Shown here: positions 1 to 7,325 of the stretch, one piece after another
Numbering within the stretch: the first letter of the stretch is position 1
Layout of the letters: every line of letters starts with the position of its first letter
Source of the DNA: Rickettsia typhi
GTDB lineage: Bacteria; Pseudomonadota; Alphaproteobacteria; Rickettsiales; UBA1997
NCBI GenBank assembly: GCA_945902255.1
Contig: CAMDMO010000047.1
Location: 1-10,818, forward strand
DNA length: 10,818 bases
Reading direction: 5' to 3'
Notes under the pieces: generated by a model
The model's database searches: none
What the model was told of the DNA's origin: nothing
What the model saw: the letters and a program-made list of their open reading frames with translations, nothing else
Made by a program: the position numbers and the translations under genes

Positions 1-112
1 CTTTAACCCAATTGAACAAAAATGGAGTCATGTAAAAACACATGTCAAAAAAATAAGAGATAAGTTTGAAGATTTTACTGAGTGCTTGGAGGGGGTCTTA
101 AGGTGTCAATAG
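1..112 (+). CDS. IS630-type transposase, C-terminal end only (cut by window edge)
   Basis: The reading frame is open from base 2 and ends at TAG 110-112, giving 36 residues that begin FNPIEQKWSHVK. The (D/E)(L/F)NPIE..W block is the signature around the last catalytic Glu of IS630/Tc1-mariner DDE transposases; here that Glu is codon 14-16. These enzymes cut and paste their element into TA dinucleotides. The basic, Lys-rich tail after the motif is usual for the family. The N-terminal part, with the first two Asp residues and the DNA-binding domain, lies outside the window, so intactness cannot be judged. The stop codon lies inside the 3' end of the convergent 733-residue gene, a 7 bp overlap. 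The right inverted repeat of the element should therefore fall within or very near that gene's last codons. Family assignment is fairly sure; the activity of this copy is unknown. Confidence 0.82.
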   Translation, partial: FNPIEQKWSHVKTHVKKIRDKFEDFTECLEGVLRCQ

Positions 113-150
113 AATTTAGATTTGGTATAGCCATCAGGGTCATATAGATT
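1..150 (+). mobile_element. Right end of a probable IS630-family insertion sequence
   Basis: This is inferred from the transposase C-terminus that stops at 112. In IS630 elements the terminal inverted repeat normally follows the transposase stop within a few tens of bases, so the element probably ends somewhere between 112 and about 150. The boundary is a guess because the left inverted repeat is not in the window to compare with. The TA dinucleotides in this stretch are too many to pick the target site. Confidence 0.45.
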
Positions 151-2307
151 TAATAGATCGGTATTGGCAAGATTTAGGGAACCGCTTTCTTCCCCCATTA
201 GAAGAGATTTTTCTTTATCATATTCTCCATCTTCATTGGTAAAATTATCAACTACCGCTAGATGATATAAAATATTATAATGATGACCGACATATTCAGG
301 ATAAACAGGCTTAAGAAATGGACTTGTGTAAGGATTTAGAATATAATCATTTATCTCGCTTGGGTAAAAATTAAGTATAGTAGATATAACACTTGGAGCT
401 CGATATTTCGCTGCAAAATATATTAACATTGCTGCGAATTGTTTGAATTTTTTACTATTTAAAATTTCAGCATCACTTCTAAATATTGAGAGCATTATAA
501 CTGGAAGGCCTTGATTATGAATCAAGTTACGAAATTTGTCTCTGCTGTTTATTTTACATCCTGCGTCATCATCTATCTGCATGTAATCCAAGGCGGCTAG
601 AACTTCCAATCTTTTAGCTTTAATCCCTTCTTCTGATTTATCTTCATTTAGGGCTGTCATTCTGGCTTTAATATCTTCAGAGTTGGCATTAAATTTTAAT
701 AGCAGGCTAAGATTTGAATTGCCGCTAACATAAGCGGTGGCCTTTTCTTTCTCTAGTTCTAAAGATAATAAAATAGTACTAAGTGATTCTTTTAAATCGT
801 CTGATGATTTTTCAACAATTGATCTTAAAGCTTTTAATCCTGTATAAAAATTTTCTATTTTTTTTGAACCTTCTCCTATGCCAAGACTTGCTGCCATCTT
901 GTCGGTTTCTTCATCTTCTTCAATTTCTAATGCGGCAGCCTCTGCTCCAAGTTCATCAAGGAAATCAAATCTCGCAACTTCAGCGAAAGTTGTAGTATCA
1001 CTTCTTTTGGCGGTTAATCTTGCGCCAAGTTCGGTAACTATGTTTAAAAATTGAGCAAAACTTGAGCCAGTTTGCACAATTCTTCCAGTTAATAATAAGG
1101 CTCTCATCCCAAGTTTTTGTAAATCAGGATTCAAATCCATTATTAAGTCAACAATTTGTGGCACGGATTCTAGAGAGAATAAATCTTCAGGAATAACCGA
1201 ATCTTCTCTAGCCTCTATCGCTAGTGGATGTTGCGTAGATGAAATAAGGCTTGCGATCTTATCTTCGTCCCAAGCTGTGCAATCTTCATTATATAATTTT
1301 TCTACCATCTCATTTCTTCTAACGCTTCTCAATCCCATTGCTTCAAGATGATCTCGAACATTTGCTGGAGCGCCCTCTACTACATTCCTTTTTTCATCAC
1401 AAATTGGATTCTTTCTCAAGATTTCTCTGATATCTTCTGCTAGTGACTTTTTTCTTAAATCAACTTCTTCGTTAAAATCTTCTACATATCTTGCTATTAA
1501 ATTCCAAGCTGCAATAGATGGAATATCTAAGGCAACTGATTTAGCATAGGTGGTCTTACTGCTGACATCATTAAAATATTCTAAAGCAGAAAATACATGT
1601 GGTTGATTGCCTTCATATACAAATTGCCATAACTGCGTTCTTGCTTCTTCTATTCTAGATCTATGAGACTCGATAACTAATTTCTCTAAATAAGAAGTAT
1701 GGCCAATTTCTAACCCAGTTGCCACAAAAGCCATTCTTTCTCTACTACCTTCAAGACATTCAAATTCTTGCTCAGTCATTCCACATGGAAAACCTTCTAA
1801 CGAACTTAGTTTTTTGACTTCAGAGGCTGGTTCAAGAGAAATCAAATAAGCTATAAATTCTCTCATAAATAAAACCATCTTCTCTTCTTCTGCATGAGTA
1901 TTTAAATGTTCAGATAATAGACTTCCACCTCTAAAACTCTCTAATATACCTTTATCTTCTTCCTTAATTCCAAGATCTTTTAGATATTCAATAGTTATTG
2001 CTAACATTTCTTTAATATCTTTCCGTCTTTCTGATATTGCTGCATATCTAGCTCCGCCAGTAACGCCCTCTAATTTTACATCTGGAATATTATTGTAATC
2101 ATCAAACCATAGTGAATGCATTTTTTGTAACTTGGCTGGAATTTCTATTGTATCAAGCGGCTTTTTATCATAGAAATCATTTAATATAGCGGCAATTTCA
2201 CTGCGGGTGAGATTTCGAGTTAGTTGTTGAGTTTCTTCTACGGGATATAAAGTTGCTTCATCTGTTAAAGAATAACCTGCGCCACCAGAAACTCCAATTC
2301 CTCTCAT
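106..2307 (-). CDS. Large protein of unknown function (733 aa), directly downstream of virD4
   Basis: I do not recognise this protein. It is mostly acidic to neutral and reads as largely alpha-helical. There is no signal peptide or membrane segment, so it should be soluble. Visible landmarks are a Gly-rich N-terminus (residues 1-11), a stretch EGSRERM near 186-192, an acidic cluster EIEEDEETD near 461-469, and a C-terminal part (about 590-690) with helix pairs and NILYHLAVVDN, faintly like a worn ankyrin repeat. The start ATG has no clear Shine-Dalgarno sequence; the bases before it are almost pure A/T. It lies 63 bp after the virD4 stop on the same strand with no obvious terminator between, so co-transcription is possible. 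Its 3' end overlaps the IS630 transposase stop by 7 bp, so its last residues may come from the insertion sequence. Position beside virD4 makes a secreted substrate conceivable, but this is inference only. Confidence 0.8.
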   Translation of the reverse strand: MRGIGVSGGAGYSLTDEATLYPVEETQQLTRNLTRSEIAAILNDFYDKKPLDTIEIPAKLQKMHSLWFDDYNNIPDVKLEGVTGGARYAAISERRKDIKEMLAITIEYLKDLGIKEEDKGILESFRGGSLLSEHLNTHAEEEKMVLFMREFIAYLISLEPASEVKKLSSLEGFPCGMTEQEFECLEGSRERMAFVATGLEIGHTSYLEKLVIESHRSRIEEARTQLWQFVYEGNQPHVFSALEYFNDVSSKTTYAKSVALDIPSIAAWNLIARYVEDFNEEVDLRKKSLAEDIREILRKNPICDEKRNVVEGAPANVRDHLEAMGLRSVRRNEMVEKLYNEDCTAWDEDKIASLISSTQHPLAIEAREDSVIPEDLFSLESVPQIVDLIMDLNPDLQKLGMRALLLTGRIVQTGSSFAQFLNIVTELGARLTAKRSDTTTFAEVARFDFLDELGAEAAALEIEEDEETDKMAASLGIGEGSKKIENFYTGLKALRSIVEKSSDDLKESLSTILLSLELEKEKATAYVSGNSNLSLLLKFNANSEDIKARMTALNEDKSEEGIKAKRLEVLAALDYMQIDDDAGCKINSRDKFRNLIHNQGLPVIMLSIFRSDAEILNSKKFKQFAAMLIYFAAKYRAPSVISTILNFYPSEINDYILNPYTSPFLKPVYPEYVGHHYNILYHLAVVDNFTNEDGEYDKEKSLLMGEESGSLNLANTDLLNLYDPDGYTKSKFY

Positions 2308-2370
2308 ATAATAAATAATATTAAGTTGTTGTTAATCGTATAATTTTAGGTTTAAATCAAATAGATTTTC

Positions 2371-4194
2371 TTAATTTATTCCAGAAGGTTTTTTAGCGGC
2401 GGCTTCTTTGCTTTTTGCTTCATCAGTTTCTGCCTTAGATTTGCGTTCTGGCATGTAAGGTTCCTGTTTAGGAATAGGAATTTTTTTCAATAATCTTCTG
2501 GTGAAGAATTTATCTTTAAAATAAATAATTTTTTTGCAGCGAATTGGCGGCTGAGATTCGATTAATATAATTTCTTCTTCGCGAGGAAGTTGCACAACTT
2601 CTTGCGGAAGTAAAAGCGCTCGCTGAGTATCGGAGACATGCAAAGAGCGCGCTCCCGGGTTTAAATCTAAAAACTTAGGCTTGTTATAAGAAATTGCAGT
2701 TGCTGTTTTATTGCCCAATAGTTGTGAAATTAAATTTGCGGTTTCCATGTTGTTTGCCGCAAATGTAATACGATAAGTTGAGTTTGATAAAAATGAGTTC
2801 ATGCCGCTTTCTTCATAAATTCCTTTCAGCTGTTCTGTATCTTGAATAATCAAAAATAATCTAACGCGATAACCACGAAAATAAGCGATACCAGATAAGA
2901 ATTGTTCCATTTTTCCTAAAGTTGGAAATTCATCCATTAGCATTAATACGCCAAATTTTTCGTGAGGCTGAGGCATTCTGATAGTAAAAAATGCAGCTGC
3001 TTGCTGATAAAACATATTCATTAAAGGCTTTAAGCGACTAATGTTATCAGGAGTTAAGCCGATATAAAGAGTGTGGGGTTCGGTTTTTAATTTATGTAAA
3101 CTGAAATCACTGGTTGCAGTGGTTGTGTCAATCAAAGGGTTGGCCCAAAGTTCTAAAGAAGAGTTGGCGGTTGAAGTTACTGAGCCGCGTTCTTTATCTG
3201 GTTTTTGCAAATAAGAAGCGATATTCATATAAGCAACTGGGTGAATTTTTTTACCCATTGTGTCAAGAACCACTGCTAAATTATAAACCACATCATCATT
3301 ACGAAGTGTTCTTACAACTTCACCAAGGCTGGTCGGTTTGCTATCGTCAGCAACTAAATAAAGCATGATGCCGGTTAAAAGTGCGCGGGCTTCATTTTGC
3401 CAAAATTCTTGTTCTGGAAGTAAGAAGCTGGCGATTTTTTGCACGTCATCCACCATTTGCCCAGGTTTTTTACTGATCCAATCCATTGGATTATAGCAAT
3501 GCGAAATTCCATCAGGATCTGCAGGATTCCATAAAAAAACTTTTTGTTTAAGATTGTTTTTTCTCCAGCCTGAAGTTAATTCGTAGTTTTCAAGTTTAAT
3601 ATCGTGAACAATTACTGAATCTTTCCAGAATAAAAGATTTGGAATTACGAAGCCCACACCTTTACCAGCACCGGTTGGAGCAAATAATAAAATATGCTGA
3701 TAACCATCAGCAATCAAAATTTTTCTTTTGTAATTTCCGAGCAACACCCCGCTTTTAGAGCGTAATCCCATCTTTTTTATATCGCGCCATTCTGCCCATT
3801 TTGCATTACCGTGAATTGATTCTGGTTTTTTAAATGGTCGCCAATCCATCAGTGGCGCTCTTAAAATCCAAGAGGCTGTTAATAAAAATGAATAAGGAAG
3901 TAGGGTGGTAATAAAAAGTTTTGGAGCGAAATAATTAAAGCTAGTGCTAGTTATTTTTTCGTGATTTGTGAGATAAAATTTCCAATAAGCAACAAGAGTG
4001 TTATAGAGGTAAATAAATTGCTTATGTATTGGTAAATCATAATAAGCTTTTATAACTTCCCATTTGCTGTTAATGCTGATAATAACAAGGGTTCCCGTGA
4101 TATAAAAGCAGGCAGCAATAGCAAAAACTACCAAACAGGTAATAACAGCGACATTTCGTAAGGCTCTAACTGCTGCATTATCGTCTGCGGACAT
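2371..4194 (-). CDS. virD4: VirD4 type IV secretion coupling protein (T4CP)
   Basis: This 607-residue protein is the inner-membrane hexameric ATPase that recruits substrates and passes them to a VirB-type IV secretion channel. Two hydrophobic N-terminal segments (about 13-40 and 92-115) flank a periplasmic loop, as in the family. The HGNAKWA stretch at 128-134 is the usual lead-in to the ATPase domain. Walker A is APTGAGKG at 172-179. Walker B is VLMLMDEFPTLG at 416-427, with D421/E422 as the Mg and catalytic acids. A conserved Gln occurs in IIQDTEQL (449-456). The tail after 575 is rich in Lys, Glu and Ala and probably disordered. Length is close to Rickettsia VirD4 (about 590), so it looks complete and functional. 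There is no convincing Shine-Dalgarno sequence before the ATG. No virB genes lie in the window, so it is detached from at least its immediate secretion neighbours. Confidence 0.95.
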   Translation of the reverse strand: MSADDNAAVRALRNVAVITCLVVFAIAACFYITGTLVIISINSKWEVIKAYYDLPIHKQFIYLYNTLVAYWKFYLTNHEKITSTSFNYFAPKLFITTLLPYSFLLTASWILRAPLMDWRPFKKPESIHGNAKWAEWRDIKKMGLRSKSGVLLGNYKRKILIADGYQHILLFAPTGAGKGVGFVIPNLLFWKDSVIVHDIKLENYELTSGWRKNNLKQKVFLWNPADPDGISHCYNPMDWISKKPGQMVDDVQKIASFLLPEQEFWQNEARALLTGIMLYLVADDSKPTSLGEVVRTLRNDDVVYNLAVVLDTMGKKIHPVAYMNIASYLQKPDKERGSVTSTANSSLELWANPLIDTTTATSDFSLHKLKTEPHTLYIGLTPDNISRLKPLMNMFYQQAAAFFTIRMPQPHEKFGVLMLMDEFPTLGKMEQFLSGIAYFRGYRVRLFLIIQDTEQLKGIYEESGMNSFLSNSTYRITFAANNMETANLISQLLGNKTATAISYNKPKFLDLNPGARSLHVSDTQRALLLPQEVVQLPREEEIILIESQPPIRCKKIIYFKDKFFTRRLLKKIPIPKQEPYMPERKSKAETDEAKSKEAAAKKPSGIN

Positions 4195-4358
4195 TTTATA
4201 AGGAAAGTTTTGAGAATCTTAAAATGAATTACAAAAAATCAGAACCTCTTTTTAAGAAATTCTTTTTTGAATTCAATAGTTAGTTAGGAAATTTTTAATT
4301 ACTATGTCAAAATAATTTTTTTATTAGAAACTGTTAATTAAAAAATTCTTTATAGTTT

Positions 4359-4913
4359 ATGAAAAAAATAATTTTACTTTTTATGCTGATATTTTCTTCA
4401 AATGTTAATGCTGCCAATCAAGAAAAAGCTATTTTAGCCGGAGGATGTTTTTGGGGAGTGGAGGAATTATTTCGCAAGCTTGATGGTGTGATAAAAACCG
4501 AAGTTGGATATAGTGGGGGAGGTGTTGATAATCCTGATTACAAATTAGTTTCAAGTGGTTTGACGGGTCATGCCGAAACTATCGAAATAACTTTTAATCC
4601 ACAAAAAATTTCTTACGAAAAAATTCTTAAATTCTTTTTCACTATTCACGATCCAACTCAATTAAATCGTCAAGAAAATGATGTTGGGAGTCAATATCGT
4701 TCGGAGATTTTTTATTTAAACGATAAGCAAAAAGAAACTGCAGAAGCCGTGATTAAAGCGGGAAATGCTTCTGGAGTTTTTAAAAAACCAATTGTAACTA
4801 AAGTTACCAAGGCCAGCAAATTCTGGCCAGCAGAAAATTATCATCAAAATTATCTACAAAAAAATCCTTATGGATATACTTGTCATCACGCCAGGGCAGA
4901 GTGGAAATTTTAA
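4359..4913 (+). CDS. msrA: Peptide methionine sulfoxide reductase MsrA, exported form
   Basis: This enzyme reduces the S epimer of methionine sulfoxide in proteins, repairing oxidative damage. The 184-residue product starts with a classic signal peptide (MKK, a hydrophobic run IILLFMLIF, then NVNA before a likely cut near residue 19), so it should act in the periplasm, whereas many MsrA proteins are cytosolic. The catalytic motif GGCFWG (28-33) contains nucleophile Cys30. GHAE (70-73), DVGSQYRS (108-115) and YHQNYL (161-166) are the other conserved substrate-pocket blocks. Cys175 in YTCHH is a likely resolving cysteine. The gene is divergent from virD4 across a 164 bp AT-rich gap and converges on recN. 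It ends at TAA 4911-4913. No MsrB domain or msrB gene is attached. The ATG is preceded by A/T-rich sequence without a Shine-Dalgarno match; the signal peptide supports this start. Confidence 0.95.
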   Translation: MKKIILLFMLIFSSNVNAANQEKAILAGGCFWGVEELFRKLDGVIKTEVGYSGGGVDNPDYKLVSSGLTGHAETIEITFNPQKISYEKILKFFFTIHDPTQLNRQENDVGSQYRSEIFYLNDKQKETAEAVIKAGNASGVFKKPIVTKVTKASKFWPAENYHQNYLQKNPYGYTCHHARAEWKF

Positions 4914-4919
4914 TTGATT

Positions 4920-4938
4920 CCTTTTTTGAGAGAAAAGG
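4920..4938 (+). terminator. Weak hairpin just after msrA, possible terminator
   Basis: CCTTTT (4920-4925) pairs with AAAAGG (4933-4938) across a 7-base loop, starting 7 bases after the msrA stop. The stem is short, mostly A-T, and lacks a clean T-run after it, so intrinsic termination is uncertain. The right arm is shared with the first copy of the local dispersed repeat. Confidence 0.25.
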
Positions 4939-4955
4939 TACCAGGTTACTTTTTA
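4931..4955 (+). repeat. Short imperfect-palindromic repeat, copy 1
   Basis: Begins AGAAAAGGTACCAGGTTACT and ends in a T-run plus A. It is 25 bases long and differs from copy 3 (5056-5080) at one base. The inner part folds on itself: AAAAGGTACC pairs with GGTTACTTTT at 8 of 10 positions around a central A. From memory, similar motifs recur in many bacterial genomes, often near REP-associated (Y1) tyrosine transposases; no such transposase is present here. Confidence 0.7.
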
Positions 4956-4961
4956 GGGAAT

Positions 4962-4984
4962 AGAAAAGGTACCGGGTTGGCTTT
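4962..4984 (+). repeat. Short imperfect-palindromic repeat, copy 2 (diverged)
   Basis: AGAAAAGGTACCGGGTTGGC followed by TTT. It shares the first half with copies 1 and 3 but has drifted in the second half, so its self-pairing is weaker. It sits only 6 bases after copy 1, in the same orientation. Confidence 0.6.
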
Positions 4985-5022
4985 GTTGCGTGGCTCTTTA
5001 TATTATGCAATCTTGGTCTAAT

Positions 5023-5045
5023 TATCCTCCCCTTGAGCGAGGATA
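5023..5045. repeat. 7-bp inverted repeat (hairpin) between msrA and recN
   Basis: TATCCTC (5023-5029) is the exact reverse complement of GAGGATA (5039-5045), with a 9-base loop. It lies between repeat copies 2 and 3 in the gap between the two converging genes. No T-run follows on either strand, so it is not a typical intrinsic terminator. It could be the core of a degraded palindromic mobile element. Confidence 0.5.
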
Positions 5046-5055
5046 GATGAACTAG

Positions 5056-5080
5056 AGAAAAGGTGCCAGGTTACTTTTTA
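5056..5080 (+). repeat. Short imperfect-palindromic repeat, copy 3
   Basis: Begins AGAAAAGGTGCCAGGTTACT. It matches copy 1 at 24 of 25 bases (A to G at the tenth base) and has the same orientation. Copies 1 and 3 flank a 100-base segment holding copy 2 and the hairpin. Confidence 0.7.
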
Positions 5081-5192
5081 GTAGAGTAAGATAATCGAGG
5101 TAAAATTCATTAGATTCTGGGCTATACTAGTGAAGGATGATGAGTTTATGGAATAGTTTTGAGTCGCTTTTTGCTTTTATATCTATATATTC

Positions 5193-6887
5193 TTAGACAG
5201 CTTCTTCAATTAAGTTGGTTGCAGCAGCAATTGCTTCTTTACTAATTACTTCACCAGATAACATTCGCGCGATTTCTATTTTGCGGTTTTTTTCGTCTAG
5301 TTTTTCGATTGTGGTTTTTATTTTATTTTTATCATTGGTTTTACTGATTTTAAAATGAATATCAGCTTTGGCGGCAATTTGGGGTTGGTGAGTTACTACT
5401 AAAACTTGAAGGTTTTTTGAAAGAATTTTTAAGCGTTTCCCAACCGCGTCAGCTGTGCTTCCACCTATGCCAGTGTCGATTTCGTCAAAAATTATAGTAG
5501 GCATTGATTTTACATCCATGAGTGCAACTTTTAAGGCTAACATAAAGCGTGAAAGCTCACCGCCAGAGGCGATTTTAGAAATATCGTCAAAATTATTTTT
5601 ATTAATCGAAGATAAGAATCTTACTTTATCTTGACCATTTGGAGAAATATCTTCTGGCGATTCAGCCTTTAAATCAGAGACTTCAACTAAGAATTTAGTA
5701 TTTTCCATTTTTAGAAATCGCAATTCTTCTTCAACTTTTTTTGCTAAAATTAGTGCTGCTTTTTTTCTTTTTTCACTAAGTTGATTGGCGATTATTTTGT
5801 AATTTTTTAGTAATATTTTTTTCTCTTCATCTAATTTATTGGTAAATTCTTCTTCATTTTCTATTAATTTTAATTTTTCTTCTGCGTCAAAAATTACTTG
5901 AGGAAGCTCTGCTGCTGTAGTGTTAAACTTGCGCGCTAAACTTCTAATATAAAAAAGCCTTTCTTCAATTTCATCTAAATTTTCTTCTCTATTTTGTAGA
6001 TTTCTTGATAAATTTTCTATTGTTGATATTGCGGAATCTAGAGCGATATTTTCTTGATCAATTTTTTCACTTAATTGATCAAAATTTTCCTGCTCTTTTG
6101 GTAAATAATTTTTAATTATATTTTGATTACGAATTAAAATTTTCTGTGATGAAATCAGGTTGGAATTGGCTTCAAGTAAATTAGATTTAAACTCTGATAA
6201 AAAGTTTAAAAGTTTTTCTTTGCCGCTAAGTTGATCTTTTTTATTAATTAACTCATCTTCTTCGCCATGTTTTAAATTGGCATTTTTTAGCTCTTTAATG
6301 ATATAATCTAAATAATCTTTTTCTCTTTGCGCTTGTTCCTTTTTTGCTTTTAATTGTGAAATTTTTTCTTCAACTTCTCGAAAGCTGAAATAAACTTTTT
6401 TAAGATCTTTTATAAGATTTTGATTATTAGAAAACTCATCTAAAATATGGCAGTGAAAGCTTGAATTTAAAAGACCTCTCTGGTCATGTTGTCCGTGAAT
6501 TTCAACTAAATTTTCACCAATTTGGCTAAGTAAATTTATGCCAACTAAATTATCGTTTATATAGGCTTTGCTGCTAGAATTTTCTTGAATGGTTCTGCGA
6601 ATTTGTAATAAATTTTCATTTTCAATATTTAATAAATCATTTTCTTTGAGTAAATTTTTACAAAATTCATTATTGGAAATATCAAATTCTGCATTAACTG
6701 TGGCAATATTTTTATCGCTTCCAATTAGGCGCAAACTAGAGCGAAAGCCAATAGCCAAACCAAGTGCGTCAAGCAGAATTGATTTTCCGGAACCAGTTTC
6801 TCCACTTAACACACAAAGTCCTAGCGAAAATTCAATTTCTGTTTTATCAATTAAAACTATGTTTTGAATTGAAAGAGATTTGAGCAC
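5193..6887 (-). CDS. recN: DNA repair protein RecN
   Basis: RecN is an SMC-like ATPase that gathers broken DNA ends for RecA-dependent double-strand break repair in the cytoplasm and nucleoid. The 564-residue length is normal. An N-terminal half-ATPase has Walker A GETGSGKS (29-36) and the RecN-typical HGQHDQ (131-136). A long charged coiled coil follows from about 155 to 400 with a break in the middle. The C-terminal half-ATPase has signature SGGELSR (441-447), Walker B TIIFDEID (464-471) and VVTHQPQIAAKAD (497-509), including the switch His500. The start codon is GTG; an in-frame TAA two codons upstream rules out extension. No good Shine-Dalgarno is visible. It is divergent from the HIT gene with 33 bp between starts, and convergent with msrA. 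No obvious SOS box was seen in the short upstream gap. Confidence 0.97.
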   Translation of the reverse strand: MLKSLSIQNIVLIDKTEIEFSLGLCVLSGETGSGKSILLDALGLAIGFRSSLRLIGSDKNIATVNAEFDISNNEFCKNLLKENDLLNIENENLLQIRRTIQENSSSKAYINDNLVGINLLSQIGENLVEIHGQHDQRGLLNSSFHCHILDEFSNNQNLIKDLKKVYFSFREVEEKISQLKAKKEQAQREKDYLDYIIKELKNANLKHGEEDELINKKDQLSGKEKLLNFLSEFKSNLLEANSNLISSQKILIRNQNIIKNYLPKEQENFDQLSEKIDQENIALDSAISTIENLSRNLQNREENLDEIEERLFYIRSLARKFNTTAAELPQVIFDAEEKLKLIENEEEFTNKLDEEKKILLKNYKIIANQLSEKRKKAALILAKKVEEELRFLKMENTKFLVEVSDLKAESPEDISPNGQDKVRFLSSINKNNFDDISKIASGGELSRFMLALKVALMDVKSMPTIIFDEIDTGIGGSTADAVGKRLKILSKNLQVLVVTHQPQIAAKADIHFKISKTNDKNKIKTTIEKLDEKNRKIEIARMLSGEVISKEAIAAATNLIEEAV

Positions 6888-6920
6888 TATTTACTTAAAA
6901 ATTTAATTATTACTAAAACC

Positions 6921-7325
6921 ATGTTCCAACTTGATGAAAAGCTGCAAGCGGATACATTTTTTATTGCTGATTTAAAAATGTCTCGTTTACTTTTAATGAA
7001 TGATTCAAATTATCCGTGGTTAATTTTGGTTCCAAAAAAACCAAATTTAGTTGAAATAACTGATCTAATTTTTGACGAGCAAATTGTGGTTTTACAAGAG
7101 GTGAATTTAATTGCAGAAATTTTAAAGAAAAGTTTTAACGCAGATAAGTTAAATATTGCGAATTTGGGCAATGTAGTAAAACAGCTACATATTCACATTA
7201 TCGCTCGTTTTAAAAATGATACAACTTTTCCAAAACCGGTTTGGGGAAATGCTTCAGCAATTCCTTATCAAGAAAAAGCGGTGCAAGATTTGATAATTAA
7301 GATACGGGAGCTCTTGCCACGCTAG
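6921..7325 (+). CDS. HIT-domain (histidine triad) nucleotide-binding protein
   Basis: HIT proteins hydrolyse or transfer nucleotides bound to alpha-phosphate, such as AMP-lysine or dinucleoside polyphosphates. This 134-residue protein has the family pattern of the alphaproteobacterial branch: an early hydrophobic strand ending YPWLILVPK (31-39), then GNVVKQLHIHIIARF (83-97), then FPKPVWG (103-109). The triad reads Q88-L-H90-I-H92: the central His, the usual nucleophile, and the third His are kept, while the first His is Gln. I recall this substitution as common in this branch. The exact substrate cannot be told. The start gives a complete N-terminus; there is no Shine-Dalgarno. It lies 33 bp from the divergent recN start, and its last 29 bp overlap the 3' end of the convergent 938-residue gene. 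Confidence 0.9.
   Translation: MFQLDEKLQADTFFIADLKMSRLLLMNDSNYPWLILVPKKPNLVEITDLIFDEQIVVLQEVNLIAEILKKSFNADKLNIANLGNVVKQLHIHIIARFKNDTTFPKPVWGNASAIPYQEKAVQDLIIKIRELLPR

Noticed and set aside
1876..2307. Assignment of the 733-aa protein to a known effector family or ankyrin family
   Set aside because: Only one weak ankyrin-like stretch near residues 670-690 was seen, with no repeated consensus; the N-terminal part matches nothing I recognise.
2308..2370. Promoter for the 733-aa gene in the gap after virD4
   Set aside because: Several TATTAT-like and TTGATT/TTAACA-like strings occur, but none pair at a sensible spacing and distance from the ATG; the background is nearly pure A/T.
4267..4276. 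10 bp palindrome TTGAATTCAA in the virD4-msrA gap as an operator
   Set aside because: Short, AT-rich and unrepeated; expected by chance in such sequence and no regulator is linked.
4281..4310. Perfect TTGACA on the minus strand upstream of virD4 (4310-4305)
   Set aside because: No acceptable -10 lies at 16-18 bases; the best candidate, TAACTA, is poor. In DNA this AT-rich a lone -35 match is weak evidence.
4804..5010. ORF on the minus strand across the msrA end and the repeat cluster
   Set aside because: It overlaps the conserved C-terminus of msrA in antisense, and the rest is made of the short repeats. No recognisable protein features.
4981..5010. GGCTTTGTTGCGTGGCTC as an insertion-sequence terminal repeat
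   Set aside because: It resembles strings seen at some insertion-sequence ends and dispersed repeats, but there is no partner inverted copy and no transposase nearby.
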